Assembly: GCA_004212735.1 (NCBI GenBank)
Contig: SHBD01000005.1
Coordinates: 62,001-126,000, forward strand
Source: SAR116 cluster bacterium
GTDB taxonomy: Bacteria; Pseudomonadota; Alphaproteobacteria; Puniceispirillales; Puniceispirillaceae
DNA: 64,000 bases
Reading direction: 5' to 3'
The position numbers were made by a program, and so were the translations under genes. Every line of letters starts with the position of its first letter. Position 1 is the first letter of the stretch. Shown here piece by piece: positions 1 through 8,587 of the stretch. The notes beneath the pieces are model-generated. The model saw only the letters and a program-made list of their open reading frames with translations. It did no database searches and was not told the origin of the DNA.

Positions 1-154
1 CATGCATGCCGGTGTAGCCTGACCCAATAATCACAACATCTGCCTCTGACACAACAGACGTGTGTGTCTCTGGAAGTGGCGCGATATCATCGGTCCAGTA
101 AACGTGATGCTTTTCAGGAAGCGATACGATGTCTGCAGTAGAATTTAATGCCAT
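1..154 (-). CDS. FAD-dependent oxidoreductase, N-terminal part (cut by window edge)
   Basis: Only the first 51 codons lie in the window. The reading frame starts at the ATG at 154 and runs off the left edge. Residues about 41-49 form a beta strand followed by the GxGxxG-type turn IGSGYTG, the usual dinucleotide-binding start of the DAO-type amino-acid oxidase family, preceded by a YWTDD stretch often seen in these proteins. By family it should oxidise an amino acid or N-methylated amine with FAD. It is divergent from the LysR gene at 451, which may control it. The substrate cannot be told from this fragment. Confidence 0.72.
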   Translation of the reverse strand, partial: MALNSTADIVSLPEKHHVYWTDDIAPLPETHTSVVSEADVVIIGSGYTGMH

Positions 155-180
155 GCTCCCCCCTCTTTTACAGCCTACCC

Positions 181-265
181 TTTTTTGCGACCCGGCCTTT
201 TTTGCGACCCGGCCTTTTTTGCGACCCGGCCTTTTTTGCGACCCGGCCTTTTTTGCGACCTGCCC
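181..265. repeat. 17-bp tandem repeat, five copies
   Basis: The unit is a T6 run followed by GCGACCCGGCC. Four copies are identical and the fifth (249-265) differs at its end. The array sits between the divergent oxidoreductase (start 154) and LysR (start 451) genes. An AT-rich stretch at about 340-415 follows it and is the likelier promoter DNA. Reading frames across the array are low-complexity and are not genes. Changes in copy number would change promoter spacing in 17-bp steps. That effect is an inference. Confidence 0.95.
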
Positions 266-450
266 ATTTATACCCTGAGAGATTTTTGAAAACGCTTCGG
301 GTTCTTCTGGTCGCAATAACAGCAAAGTCTCGCCGTATTGACTTAACGCTAAAAAACAAATCAAATAAAAACAATTTAATTAATATTATAAAAATATAAA
401 TTTTGTTTATATCCACCTAATCAGGTTGGCGATCAGCGTGGGGGCTTCAC

Positions 451-1371
451 TTGCAGATCAAGCAACGCCATATCGAGGTCTTTGATGCCATCATGGCTGC
501 TGGCTCAATCTCCCGTGCCGCAACACAGCTCAATCTCAGCCAACCGGCCGTGAGCATTGCGTTGGCAAATCTGGAGAAATTCATCGGTTTTAAATTGTTT
601 CAGCGCGATCGTGGCTTCTTTGCCCCAACCAGAGAGGCGCTACTGTTGCAGGATGAAATGGCCCAAGGATTGCTGGTGTTGGAGAGAATTACGCAACGCG
701 TGACAGAAATCCGTGCTGGTTCAACGGGACGTGTCCGCATTGCCACCAACGGCGCAATGGCAATCAATTTTCTTCCGTCACTGATCGCGGCGTACCAACA
801 CAAACATAGTGACGTCAACATTGACATACTTGTGCGAAGCTCCCGCCAGATTGCCGATTGGGTGAGCACGAAGCAAATTGATATTGGCCTGATTGACACG
901 CCTGTTCCCGTCGCCGGGCTGGACGCAAAATTTTTTAATCTTGAATGTGTGTGTGTGATGCATCGGGATGACCCAATCAGCGCTCAAAAATCTATTGCGC
1001 CTCCTGATTTGGCCGGACGATCAGTGGTTGCCATTACCGGACAACATATGGTGGATCGCCAGTTGGATACCCTGCTGAGCGCTGCAGATGTCACTGTTGA
1101 GAAACACATTTCCAGCTATTATTTCGCGATTGCACGTAACATCATTGCCTCAGGTGGAGGTGTCGCAATTATCGACCCAACCAACGGAAAAGCAGATTTG
1201 AATGATGGCGTTGTATGGAGGCCGTTCTCGCCAAAAATCTATCATGAGCTGGCGCTCATCAGGGGCTCCAATCAGGAGCTTGGCAAGGCGCCAGCCGGTC
1301 TGTACAACCTGATTGATCGCTCATTGCAAAGCCTTATTGGCATTGGTAACGCCGGAGATTCCAATGAGTGA
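451..1371 (+). CDS. LysR-family transcriptional regulator
   Basis: This 306-residue protein has the standard LysR size. Residues 1-60 form the winged helix-turn-helix (QRHIEVFDAIMAAGSISRAA, then LNLSQPAVS), and about 90-295 form the periplasmic-binding-protein-like effector domain. The TTG at 451 is the best start because it places the helix-turn-helix at the usual distance from the N-terminus. The stop overlaps the start of the DMSP-lyase-like cupin by 8 bp, so the two are co-transcribed. The divergent FAD oxidoreductase is a second likely target. The effector is unknown; an osmolyte-derived compound would fit the neighbours. Confidence 0.9.
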   Translation: MQIKQRHIEVFDAIMAAGSISRAATQLNLSQPAVSIALANLEKFIGFKLFQRDRGFFAPTREALLLQDEMAQGLLVLERITQRVTEIRAGSTGRVRIATNGAMAINFLPSLIAAYQHKHSDVNIDILVRSSRQIADWVSTKQIDIGLIDTPVPVAGLDAKFFNLECVCVMHRDDPISAQKSIAPPDLAGRSVVAITGQHMVDRQLDTLLSAADVTVEKHISSYYFAIARNIIASGGGVAIIDPTNGKADLNDGVVWRPFSPKIYHELALIRGSNQELGKAPAGLYNLIDRSLQSLIGIGNAGDSNE

Positions 1372-1966
1372 TGATTTTACAGAATTGCTGCAATCAATGG
1401 CGGTCAGTTTGCGTCTGTCGGACCTTCATACCTGCAATCATATCTGCAACCATGTTGCAACAGCCTTGGATAAACCCGTCACATCGGCACGTCTCGTTAA
1501 AGACGCACCAGCATCAGGCCCTCGGATATCTCTTGAGACGGTTGATCTGGAGGGTCATGGCACGCATGCGGATCTGGTCCATAACATTCAAAAAACCAAT
1601 CCAAATTTGGCGTGGCGACAACCCGGCTTTGGAAAAATCCCGAATACCATCGCCAGCCATTTGGCTGTCTGCGAGATCATTGGCCCGGACGGACAAATTG
1701 CCCATGAAGACATCCGCGCCGGGCTTCTTTATCAGGCTGCCAACGTCACCTACCCCAGCCACTGTCATGCCGCTGAAGAGGTGTATCTGGCATTAACCGG
1801 ACCTCAAGAATGGCAAAAAGATAACAACGCCTGGTATGAAGGCTCCTCGGGGGATTTCATTCACCATTTACCGTATCAACCGCATGCCATCCGCACAGCC
1901 AGAACCCCATTATTGGCCCTTTGGGTGTGGACGGGCAACATTGATGGAAGCACTTACCGAATCTGA
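1364..1966 (+). CDS. DMSP-lyase-like cupin (DddL/DddQ/DddW/DddK type)
   Basis: The 200-residue protein has its cupin motif at the C-terminal half: Y130, H133, H135, E139 and Y141 form an HxHxxxExY pattern, followed by an IHH-x-PYQPHAIRT stretch with H174. In cupin DMSP lyases these positions bind the metal and hold the catalytic tyrosine that splits dimethylsulfoniopropionate into DMS and acrylate. The start at 1364 has a GGAG 7 bases upstream and overlaps the LysR stop. No acrylate-processing genes are visible beside it, so another small osmolyte or a non-lyase cupin function remains possible. The exact Ddd subclass is not assigned. Confidence 0.6.
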   Translation: MSDDFTELLQSMAVSLRLSDLHTCNHICNHVATALDKPVTSARLVKDAPASGPRISLETVDLEGHGTHADLVHNIQKTNPNLAWRQPGFGKIPNTIASHLAVCEIIGPDGQIAHEDIRAGLLYQAANVTYPSHCHAAEEVYLALTGPQEWQKDNNAWYEGSSGDFIHHLPYQPHAIRTARTPLLALWVWTGNIDGSTYRI

Positions 1967-1976
1967 TCCAAAAGAA

Positions 1977-2035
1977 CTGACCCGCAAAAATCTGACCCAA
2001 AAAATTTATCCGCAAAAATTTATCCGCAAAAATCC
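1977..2035. repeat. Short AT-rich tandem repeat, 14-bp period
   Basis: Two exact adjacent copies of a 14-bp unit (AATTTATCCGCAAA, 2003-2030) are flanked by degenerate versions ending in CGCAAAAA or GACCCAAAA. The array lies between the cupin gene and the mttB homologue. It may be part of the spacer or promoter region for mttB. No hairpin typical of a terminator was seen here. Confidence 0.75.
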
Positions 2036-2102
2036 TTTGCAATTTCAGACTTCGACAAACAGTGTAACTGTTATATTGGGTTGAAGATGTGGGGGCACTG
2101 CC

Positions 2103-3653
2103 ATGGCCAAAACGATAACTGGTTCGCGTACAGGTGGGCGGTCAGCCCGCCGCGCTTTGCGCACGGCAAATGATTTTACGATGATGCCCGGCCTGAAACG
2201 CAATATCCCCGAATGTGAGGTGATGGACGGATCGCAGGTGGAGCGGATTGACGCCGCCTCGCTGGACATTCTGGAGAATGTCGGTATCCACTTCCGCGAT
2301 GAAATTGCGCTGGAGGATTGGCGGCGCGTCGGCGCAAAAATCAAGGGCGAACTGGTCTATCTTGACCGCGGCCTTGTGCGCGAACTGATCAGCTCAATCC
2401 CGCCAGACTTCACCTATCATGCCCGCAACCCGGCCAATAATCTGCGCCTGGGCGGCAAACATTCAGTTTTCGTGCCGATGACTGGTGCGCCATTCTTGCG
2501 GGATATCGATGATGTGCGCCGTAACCCGACCCTTGATGATCTGGCGATGTTTCACAAGCTCAGCCATATGTTGCCGGCGATGCACTCCTCGGCGCACCAC
2601 ATTGTCGAACCCTATGATCACCCGATCAGCCAACGCCATTTGCGCATCACCTATTCATCGATGAAGCATTCGGACAAGATGTTTATGGGGATGACGACCA
2701 GCCCGAAGAACGCTGAGGATGTGATGGATATGTGCGCGATTCTGTTTGGCGAGGAGTTCATTCAGGAAAACCCGGTGACCACTGGAAACTGCAACGGCAA
2801 CTCGCCGCTTGTATGGGATGAAACCATGCTTGGCGCGATGCGGGCGTTTGCCGCCCGCCGTCAACCAATTTTGTGCTCGCCCTTTGTTCTGGGAGGGGCC
2901 AATACGCCCGCGTCAGTTGCCGCGTCGGTGGCGCAACTAAATGCCGAGGCGCTGTCAGCGCTTGCTTATACTCAGCTGATCCGAAAAGGCACACCGGCGA
3001 TCTATGGCCACTTTCTATCCACAGTTTCGATGAAATCCGGCGCACCAATGGCAGGCACGCCCGAGATTTCGCTGATGAACTTCATGATCGGTCAGATGGC
3101 GCGGCATTACAACATACCGTGGCGCACATCAAACACGCTGGGCGGTGCCAAAACCTTTGACGCGCAGGCGGGGTATGAGAGTGCCACAACGCTGTCTTCG
3201 GTGATCCATGCGGGCGCCAATTACATCTGGCACTCGGCAGGCTGGAACGAGGCGGGCATGCATTGTTCTGTCGCGAAATTCGTCGTCGATGCCGAACAAT
3301 GCGCCATGGCCTATCGCATGGCGGAAGGCCCGAAGTGGCAGGATTTTGACGCGGCGCTGGCAACCGTGCCAGATATCGGGCCGGGCGGGCATTATCTGGG
3401 GCATCCACACACATTGGAAAATTTCCAGACTGCTTTTTTCATGCCCGAATTGTTCGACAACAACTCTATTGAACAATGGCAGGCTGAGGGGAGTGTCGAA
3501 ATCACCGAACGCGCACAGAGCTATGCGAAAAAATTATTGTCGGAATATCAGGAACCAAAACTCGATGAAGCGAAAGATGAGGAACTTCTGGATTACATCG
3601 CCCGGCGCGAACGGGAGATCCCGGCATCGGATGAGCTGAACCAAAGCTATTGA
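2103..3653 (+). CDS. Trimethylamine methyltransferase (MttB) family protein, non-pyrrolysine type
   Basis: The 516-residue protein covers the whole MttB family length and reads through without an internal TAG, so it is not a pyrrolysine methyltransferase. Pyrrolysine-free members (MtgB, MtpB and relatives) demethylate glycine betaine, proline betaine or similar quaternary amines onto a corrinoid protein. Family-like segments include LDILENVGIHF near residue 60 and GGAKTFDAQAGYES near 350. No corrinoid protein or reductive activator lies nearby, as is common for the many alphaproteobacterial members of unknown substrate. The ATG at 2103 follows a GGGGG-containing leader. Substrate unknown; a betaine is the best guess from context. 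Confidence 0.85.
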   Translation: MAKTITGSRTGGRSARRALRTANDFTMMPGLKRNIPECEVMDGSQVERIDAASLDILENVGIHFRDEIALEDWRRVGAKIKGELVYLDRGLVRELISSIPPDFTYHARNPANNLRLGGKHSVFVPMTGAPFLRDIDDVRRNPTLDDLAMFHKLSHMLPAMHSSAHHIVEPYDHPISQRHLRITYSSMKHSDKMFMGMTTSPKNAEDVMDMCAILFGEEFIQENPVTTGNCNGNSPLVWDETMLGAMRAFAARRQPILCSPFVLGGANTPASVAASVAQLNAEALSALAYTQLIRKGTPAIYGHFLSTVSMKSGAPMAGTPEISLMNFMIGQMARHYNIPWRTSNTLGGAKTFDAQAGYESATTLSSVIHAGANYIWHSAGWNEAGMHCSVAKFVVDAEQCAMAYRMAEGPKWQDFDAALATVPDIGPGGHYLGHPHTLENFQTAFFMPELFDNNSIEQWQAEGSVEITERAQSYAKKLLSEYQEPKLDEAKDEELLDYIARREREIPASDELNQSY

Positions 3654-3654
3654 C

Positions 3655-3786
3655 CGCCTATTCGAGGTGGCAGCGTTGGCGGCGTTTCTTGCGGCGCCGG
3701 AAAGCGGCTTCATCACCGGACAGGTTTACACTGTGAATGGGGGCGCATGGCACAGCTCAACCTGCCGTGAGGCAAAACCCGGCTGA
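3655..3786 (+). pseudogene. Remnant of a short-chain dehydrogenase C-terminus
   Basis: The 44 codons directly after the mttB stop read RLFEVAALAAFLAAPES then FITGQVYTVNGGAW, the near-universal C-terminal signature of classical SDR enzymes (FLAS...ITGQ...VNGG). The frame ends at a TGA at 3784. There is no Rossmann domain or start upstream because the mttB gene abuts it. This is the tail of an SDR gene whose front was lost, most likely when the mttB segment was inserted or by deletion. It is on the same strand as mttB and convergent with the aldehyde dehydrogenase. Confidence 0.8.
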
Positions 3787-3809
3787 TCTGCTGGCGCTCC
3801 TCCGCTCAC

Positions 3810-5309
3810 TCAGGCGATCGCCTCATCCTCATCATCAGACAGATCAATCCAGATGGTCTTTAGCTGGGTGTATTGATCATGGGCATGCAGACCATTGTCA
3901 CGCCCGCCAAAACCGGATTGCTTGAACCCACCGAACGGCGTGGAAATATCGCCTTCGCCAAAGCTGTTCACGGTGACAGTGCCGGCCCGCAACATGCGCG
4001 CACCACGAATCGCGCGTTTGGTGTTGGCGGTGAAAATTGACGCGCACAGACCATATTCGGTGTCATTGGCAATGCTGATCGCCTCGTCAAATCCGTCAAC
4101 GGTGATGACACTCAGCACCGGGCCGAAAATCTCGTCACGCGCCAACTTATGGCTATTGTCAGGCACCTCCAGCACGGTAGCCTCGACAAAAGCGCCGTCA
4201 TGGGATTTGCCGCCGATTAGCACATTATCCGCGTGATCGAGGTAGGAGCAAACCTTGTCGAAATGCGCCTTTGATACAAGGGCGCCCATGCGGGTTTCCG
4301 GGCTCAAGGTGTCGCCCACATTCCAGTGGCGGGCATGGATTTCGATCCGCTCGAGAAGGGCGTCCTTGACGTCACGATGCACAATCAGACGCGAACTGGC
4401 CGAGCAGTTCTCACCCATGTTCCAGAACGCGCCATTAACCACATGCTGCGCGACCCTATCAAGGTTTTCGGCATCCGCCATCACAACGCAGGGGTTCTTG
4501 CCCCCCATTTCTAATACCACTTCCTTTGCATTGGATTCTGCGGCGTAGGTGAGGAAGCGTTTGCCGGTCACTGTGGATCCGGTGAAGGACACCATGTCGA
4601 TATCCATGTGGCGGCCAATTGGCTCACCCACTTCCGGGCCGCCACCCGGCACGATGTTCAAAACCCCACGTGGGATGCCGGCTTCTGTTGCCAACTCGGC
4701 AACGCGCAATGCGGTCAGGGATGTCTCGAGGGCCGGTTTCACCACAACCGAACAACCCGCCGCCAGTGCGGGGCCAATTTTCCAGGCCAGCATCAGAAGG
4801 GGGAAATTCCACGGCAGGACAAGCCCAACCACGCCGATGGGTTCACGCACAACCATCGCGATGTGATTATCCGAGGGCGGCGCGACCTGATCATAGATTT
4901 TGTCGATCGCTTCGGCATGCCATTTCAGGCAATGGATGGTCTCCGGTATATCGACGGTTTCGCAATCAAAAATGCTCTTGCCACTATCCAGACTTTCCAT
5001 AACCGCCAAGTCTCTGGCATTGCGGGTCAGAAGTTTGCACAACCGGATCAGCACATCCTTGCGATCCGAGGGGTGCAGCCGCGACCACCGACCATCCTCG
5101 AATGCGTCACGCGCTTTTTGCACCGCAAAATCCACGTCATTGGCGTCACACGCCGCGATTTCGGCCAGCTTGGCGCCGGTGGCTGGATTGACCGTCTCAA
5201 AGGTTTTGCCCGTGCCTGCCGGCCGGTAACTTCCGTCAATGAACGCGTTGTTGGGAAGCGCCAGATTATCGGCGATGGCTTGGTATTCTTCTTGGGTCAA
5301 CAGGTCCAT
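3810..5309 (-). CDS. Aldehyde dehydrogenase (NAD-dependent, PuuC-like)
   Basis: The 499-residue enzyme has full family length. The NAD-binding WNFPLLM motif, the general base in LEMGGKNPCVV, the catalytic cysteine in NMGENCSASSR and the C-terminal FGGFKQSG are all present. It should oxidise an aminoaldehyde or semialdehyde to the acid in the cytosol. It follows the DapA-like gene by 3 bp and is its operon partner. A DapA-like deaminating lyase plus this kind of dehydrogenase is the layout of hydroxyproline and aldarate routes, where the substrate is alpha-ketoglutaric semialdehyde. Gamma-aminobutyraldehyde-type substrates are the alternative. Confidence 0.9.
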   Translation of the reverse strand: MDLLTQEEYQAIADNLALPNNAFIDGSYRPAGTGKTFETVNPATGAKLAEIAACDANDVDFAVQKARDAFEDGRWSRLHPSDRKDVLIRLCKLLTRNARDLAVMESLDSGKSIFDCETVDIPETIHCLKWHAEAIDKIYDQVAPPSDNHIAMVVREPIGVVGLVLPWNFPLLMLAWKIGPALAAGCSVVVKPALETSLTALRVAELATEAGIPRGVLNIVPGGGPEVGEPIGRHMDIDMVSFTGSTVTGKRFLTYAAESNAKEVVLEMGGKNPCVVMADAENLDRVAQHVVNGAFWNMGENCSASSRLIVHRDVKDALLERIEIHARHWNVGDTLSPETRMGALVSKAHFDKVCSYLDHADNVLIGGKSHDGAFVEATVLEVPDNSHKLARDEIFGPVLSVITVDGFDEAISIANDTEYGLCASIFTANTKRAIRGARMLRAGTVTVNSFGEGDISTPFGGFKQSGFGGRDNGLHAHDQYTQLKTIWIDLSDDEDEAIA

Positions 5310-5312
5310 TAA

Positions 5313-6245
5313 TCAGCCCTTTGCCTTTGGTTGTTCATTCTCAATCTCGGAAATCGTGGTTCTTGCCACGCGGATCACCTGTTCCAGCGCCCGTTTGTCA
5401 TCCTTGTTCAGCCCTTTTAGCGGCGGGCGCATCGGGCCGGCGTCTATGCCGTTCATCGTCACCCCATGCTTGACACATTGGATGAATTTTCCACCCTGTT
5501 CCAAAATCCGCATCAACGGCATCATTGCCGACATGATCCGACGGCCTTTGTCAAAATTTCCCTCAACAGCGCACGCCTGATAAAGGGCAATATGTTCCTC
5601 AGGCAGAAAATTCGATCCCGCACAAATCCAGCTTCGCGCCCCCCACACAAAAAACTCCAGAGCCTGATCATCCATGCCGCAGGACAGTTGGATATGCGGA
5701 TAGTCACGGGCCAGCAGATGGACGCGGTTTATATCGCCAGAGCTTTCCTTGATGGCACAGATGTTACGCGACCGGCCAACACGATCCAGAAATTCCTCGC
5801 CCATATGAACACCCATGCGGCCCGGATAATTATAGAGAATCACCGGCAGGTCTGCGGCCTTGTCGATGGCCAACGCGTTCAGCGCATTTTCCCGTTCGGT
5901 GGGCACCGAATAAGGTGGTGTGGCCAAAAGAATGGCATCCGCGCCCATTTCGCGCGCCGCCGTGGCAAGGGCTATGCTGTCAGGCGTCATCATCGCCCCG
6001 GTGCCAACAACCAAGGGAACGCGCCCGTTTACGACATCTTTGGTAAAAAGCGCCGCAGCGATCCGCTCTTCCACCGTCTGGGCGTAGTTTTCACCGGTCG
6101 ATCCACCGGAGATAACCCCATGCACCCCCTTGTCGATTAGATTTTCGACAATCTTCGCAAGGGCATCCCAATTCACCGCATGATCAGCGGTCATCGGGGT
6201 CACAACGGGGGTGTAAATCCCCTCAACATTAAAAAACGGTGTCAT
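5313..6245 (-). CDS. Dihydrodipicolinate synthase (DapA) family lyase/aldolase
   Basis: The 310-residue TIM barrel has GGSTGEN near residue 50, the shared catalytic tyrosine in YNYPGRMG near 139 and the Schiff-base lysine in AIKESSGD near 168. Its catabolic neighbours (aldehyde dehydrogenase 3 bp downstream, racemase-like and TRAP genes upstream) argue against lysine biosynthesis. By family it could be a keto-deoxy sugar acid aldolase or a 4-hydroxy-pyrroline-carboxylate deaminase. It differs from classical DapA by a longer C-terminal end. The start at 6245 is the first in-frame ATG. Exact reaction unknown. Confidence 0.85.
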   Translation of the reverse strand: MTPFFNVEGIYTPVVTPMTADHAVNWDALAKIVENLIDKGVHGVISGGSTGENYAQTVEERIAAALFTKDVVNGRVPLVVGTGAMMTPDSIALATAAREMGADAILLATPPYSVPTERENALNALAIDKAADLPVILYNYPGRMGVHMGEEFLDRVGRSRNICAIKESSGDINRVHLLARDYPHIQLSCGMDDQALEFFVWGARSWICAGSNFLPEEHIALYQACAVEGNFDKGRRIMSAMMPLMRILEQGGKFIQCVKHGVTMNGIDAGPMRPPLKGLNKDDKRALEQVIRVARTTISEIENEQPKAKG

Positions 6246-6578
6246 TCGGTCCTCATGCTGATGATGGCCGGCCGGTCAGCTCAGGCGACATGTCAATTCC
6301 AGCTGGCATCATAAAACATTCACACTGATCAAGCGAGATATGCCAAAGCGCGGTAGCTATCCATGCGGCAGCGACCGGCCTTTTCCTTGCGGATCGTCCA
6401 GACATGCTACAGCGGTTGCACAGCTTCTTCAACGCAGTTGCATGCAAGGCTGCTACCTATCCTGTTCAACCCCTATATGCCCAATCCCGACATGTCCAAT
6501 CCCGACATGCCAAAGCCCGGCATAATCTTGTCCACATCATCCCCTGCCCGCTGTCTAGCCAACGATCTTTAACGATGG
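6246..6578. other. Intergenic region upstream of the DapA-like gene
   Basis: These 333 bases separate the racemase-like gene from the DapA-like gene, both on the minus strand. The region presumably carries the promoter of the DapA-like/aldehyde dehydrogenase pair. A two-copy repeat of CCAATCCCGACATG (15-bp period, about 6480-6510) is visible. Reading frames here show no recognisable protein features. Confidence 0.6.
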
Positions 6579-7250
6579 CTAGAGAAACCCGGCATTAACC
6601 ATATGGGGGTTGGTGGCATGGATCAGCGTCAGAATATCAAATATCTCGACATCAAATCGCGCCCGAAGTGCCGCTTTGTAGGGTGGTAAATTTGTGCATT
6701 CAAGCAGGAGCGCACGCACCGGGCGTGTCTGCTGCAGCCCGGCAACGAGGTCGATCAATTCAGCCTCTGCGCGGGCCTGATCCAGCGTTTTAAGATCCTC
6801 AGCAATCACGCGGCGCAGATGAGAGGTTGGCGGCAGGCCGAGGACCGGCCCACTGAACCCTGCCAGTACCGGCGTGAAGGCAGGGGCGGCAAGACTGTCA
6901 GCATCGAAAGTCAGAATGGCCGTTTCATCTACCGCAAAGGAAGCGCCAAGCATTGGCAGTTGCAACAATGCCGAGCTTAGAAAGGGTACTGGGCTGCGCG
7001 CAGCCAATTGGGTCTGCCAGATCGAGAGAAACCCGCAGGATGTGGCAATCACATCACCGGGCGCACCACAAAGATGGTTCTCAATGAACGACAGATCACC
7101 ATGATCAGGGTGGGTGGAGACCACCCGCGCCACTGACAGGCCAGGGATCGTCCGGATGTCCAGCGCACAATTATAGGTATCAGGCGAGGCCACGTCCCCC
7201 GGAATGCGGGGAAATTGCGTGTCAAGCTGGAGCAGGCTGAGACAGGGCAT
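6579..7250 (-). CDS. Asp/Glu racemase superfamily-like protein
   Basis: The 223-residue protein carries the second-half signature LLLECTNLPPYKAAL near residue 180, whose cysteine in a (E/T)CTN context is one of the two catalytic cysteines of aspartate/glutamate/hydantoin racemases. The first-half cysteine would be in ATSCGFLSIWQ near residue 70. It lies 23 bp downstream of the TRAP large permease, so it is the last gene of the transporter operon. It may racemise or isomerise the imported amino or hydroxy acid. Many family members in such operons remain without a known substrate. Confidence 0.7.
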   Translation of the reverse strand: MPCLSLLQLDTQFPRIPGDVASPDTYNCALDIRTIPGLSVARVVSTHPDHGDLSFIENHLCGAPGDVIATSCGFLSIWQTQLAARSPVPFLSSALLQLPMLGASFAVDETAILTFDADSLAAPAFTPVLAGFSGPVLGLPPTSHLRRVIAEDLKTLDQARAEAELIDLVAGLQQTRPVRALLLECTNLPPYKAALRARFDVEIFDILTLIHATNPHMVNAGFL

Positions 7251-7273
7251 CAGACGTCACGACCGTATCCGCA

Positions 7274-8587
7274 TCAGTCATTTGGCCGCTGGCGGATATT
7301 GTCGGGCAGCCAGGTCGCCAACTCCGGCCAAACAACCAGAATTATCACCATCAGAACCATCAACAGCACCATCGGAATCGCCGTGCGGGCAATATAGGAA
7401 ATCTCGTGCTGCGTCATACCCTGTAGAACAAACAGATTAAAGCCGATGGGCGGCGTCACCTGCGCCATCTCAACCACAACAACGACAAAGACACCAAACC
7501 AGATGACATCAATGCCTGCCTGCCGGATCATCGGCTCGACAATCGCCATTGTCAGCACCACCGAGGAAATGCCGTCAAGAAACATCCCAAGAATGATGTA
7601 GAACACTGTCAGTGCGGCGATCAGAATAATCGGCGAGAGCTGCATTTCGTCAATCCAGCCGGCAAGCGCGCGAGGCAGACCGTTGAAACCCATTGATAGC
7701 GACAGAAAAGAGGCGCCCATCAGGATCAGTGCAATCATTGCCGAGGTACGTGTCGCCCCCATCAGGCTGGCAAAAAATGTCTCAAACGTCAGCGACCGCT
7801 GCATTGCCGCCAATAACAGCGCCCCGATAACCCCAACCGCAGCCGCCTCGGTTGCTGTGGCCCAGCCGAAATACATCGAGCCAATGACGATGAATACAAG
7901 GGCAAGCACCGGTAGGAGGAAGCGGCTGTCATGGAACATCTTGCCAATCGACATCCGCGGTTCGGGGCGCGGCCGCTCACCCGGGCGCAGAAAATGCCAG
8001 CCGATGATATAGAGCATGAACAGACCTGCCAGAACAAGGCCGGGGATCACCCCGGCAAGGAACAGCTTGGTGATTGATTCATTGATCGAAACGCCATAGA
8101 CGATCAGCGTCAGCGAGGGCGGGATCATCAACCCTAGCGTTGCTGCGCCAGCAAGTGTGCCGATGATCATATATTCAGGATAACCCCGGCGGCGCAGTTC
8201 AGGGATCGACATCTTGCCAACTGTGGTCAAGGTCGCCGCAGATGACCCGGAAACAGCCGCAAAAATCGTGCAGCCAGCAATGTTGGTATGAAGCAGACCG
8301 CCGGGCAACCAGCGCATCCATGGCGCAAGCCCGCGAAACATATCCCCGGATAATCGCGTTCGATAGAGAATCTCGCCCATCCAGATAAACAGCGGGAGCG
8401 CTGTCAGTGTCCAACTCGAGGCGCCGGTCCATATTGTCGTGATCATCGCATCGCCAGCCGGACGCGAGGTGAACAGCTCCATCCCGATAAAGGCAACGCC
8501 GACAAGAGCAAGCCCGACCCAGACCGACCCCCCAAGAAGCGCGAACAGGGCAAACAGAAAAATGAGCGTCGCATATAGTTCGGTCAT
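7274..8587 (-). CDS. TRAP transporter large permease (DctM type)
   Basis: This 437-residue protein has the very hydrophobic 12-helix pattern of the DctM ion-transporter family and its conserved short motifs, for example GSSAATLTTVGKMSIPELRRRGY. The start at 8587 overlaps the dctQ stop as ATGA; a longer frame to 8650 would run into dctQ and is rejected. It should drive sodium-dependent import of a carboxylate or small zwitterion captured by the binding protein. The binding-protein gene next door is interrupted by two stop codons, so the function of the whole transporter is in doubt. Confidence 0.92.
   Translation of the reverse strand: MTELYATLIFLFALFALLGGSVWVGLALVGVAFIGMELFTSRPAGDAMITTIWTGASSWTLTALPLFIWMGEILYRTRLSGDMFRGLAPWMRWLPGGLLHTNIAGCTIFAAVSGSSAATLTTVGKMSIPELRRRGYPEYMIIGTLAGAATLGLMIPPSLTLIVYGVSINESITKLFLAGVIPGLVLAGLFMLYIIGWHFLRPGERPRPEPRMSIGKMFHDSRFLLPVLALVFIVIGSMYFGWATATEAAAVGVIGALLLAAMQRSLTFETFFASLMGATRTSAMIALILMGASFLSLSMGFNGLPRALAGWIDEMQLSPIILIAALTVFYIILGMFLDGISSVVLTMAIVEPMIRQAGIDVIWFGVFVVVVVEMAQVTPPIGFNLFVLQGMTQHEISYIARTAIPMVLLMVLMVIILVVWPELATWLPDNIRQRPND

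Noticed and set aside
5466-6140. 224-codon plus-strand frame antisense to the DapA-like gene
   Set aside because: It is a complement shadow of a clearly coding gene with no domain of its own.
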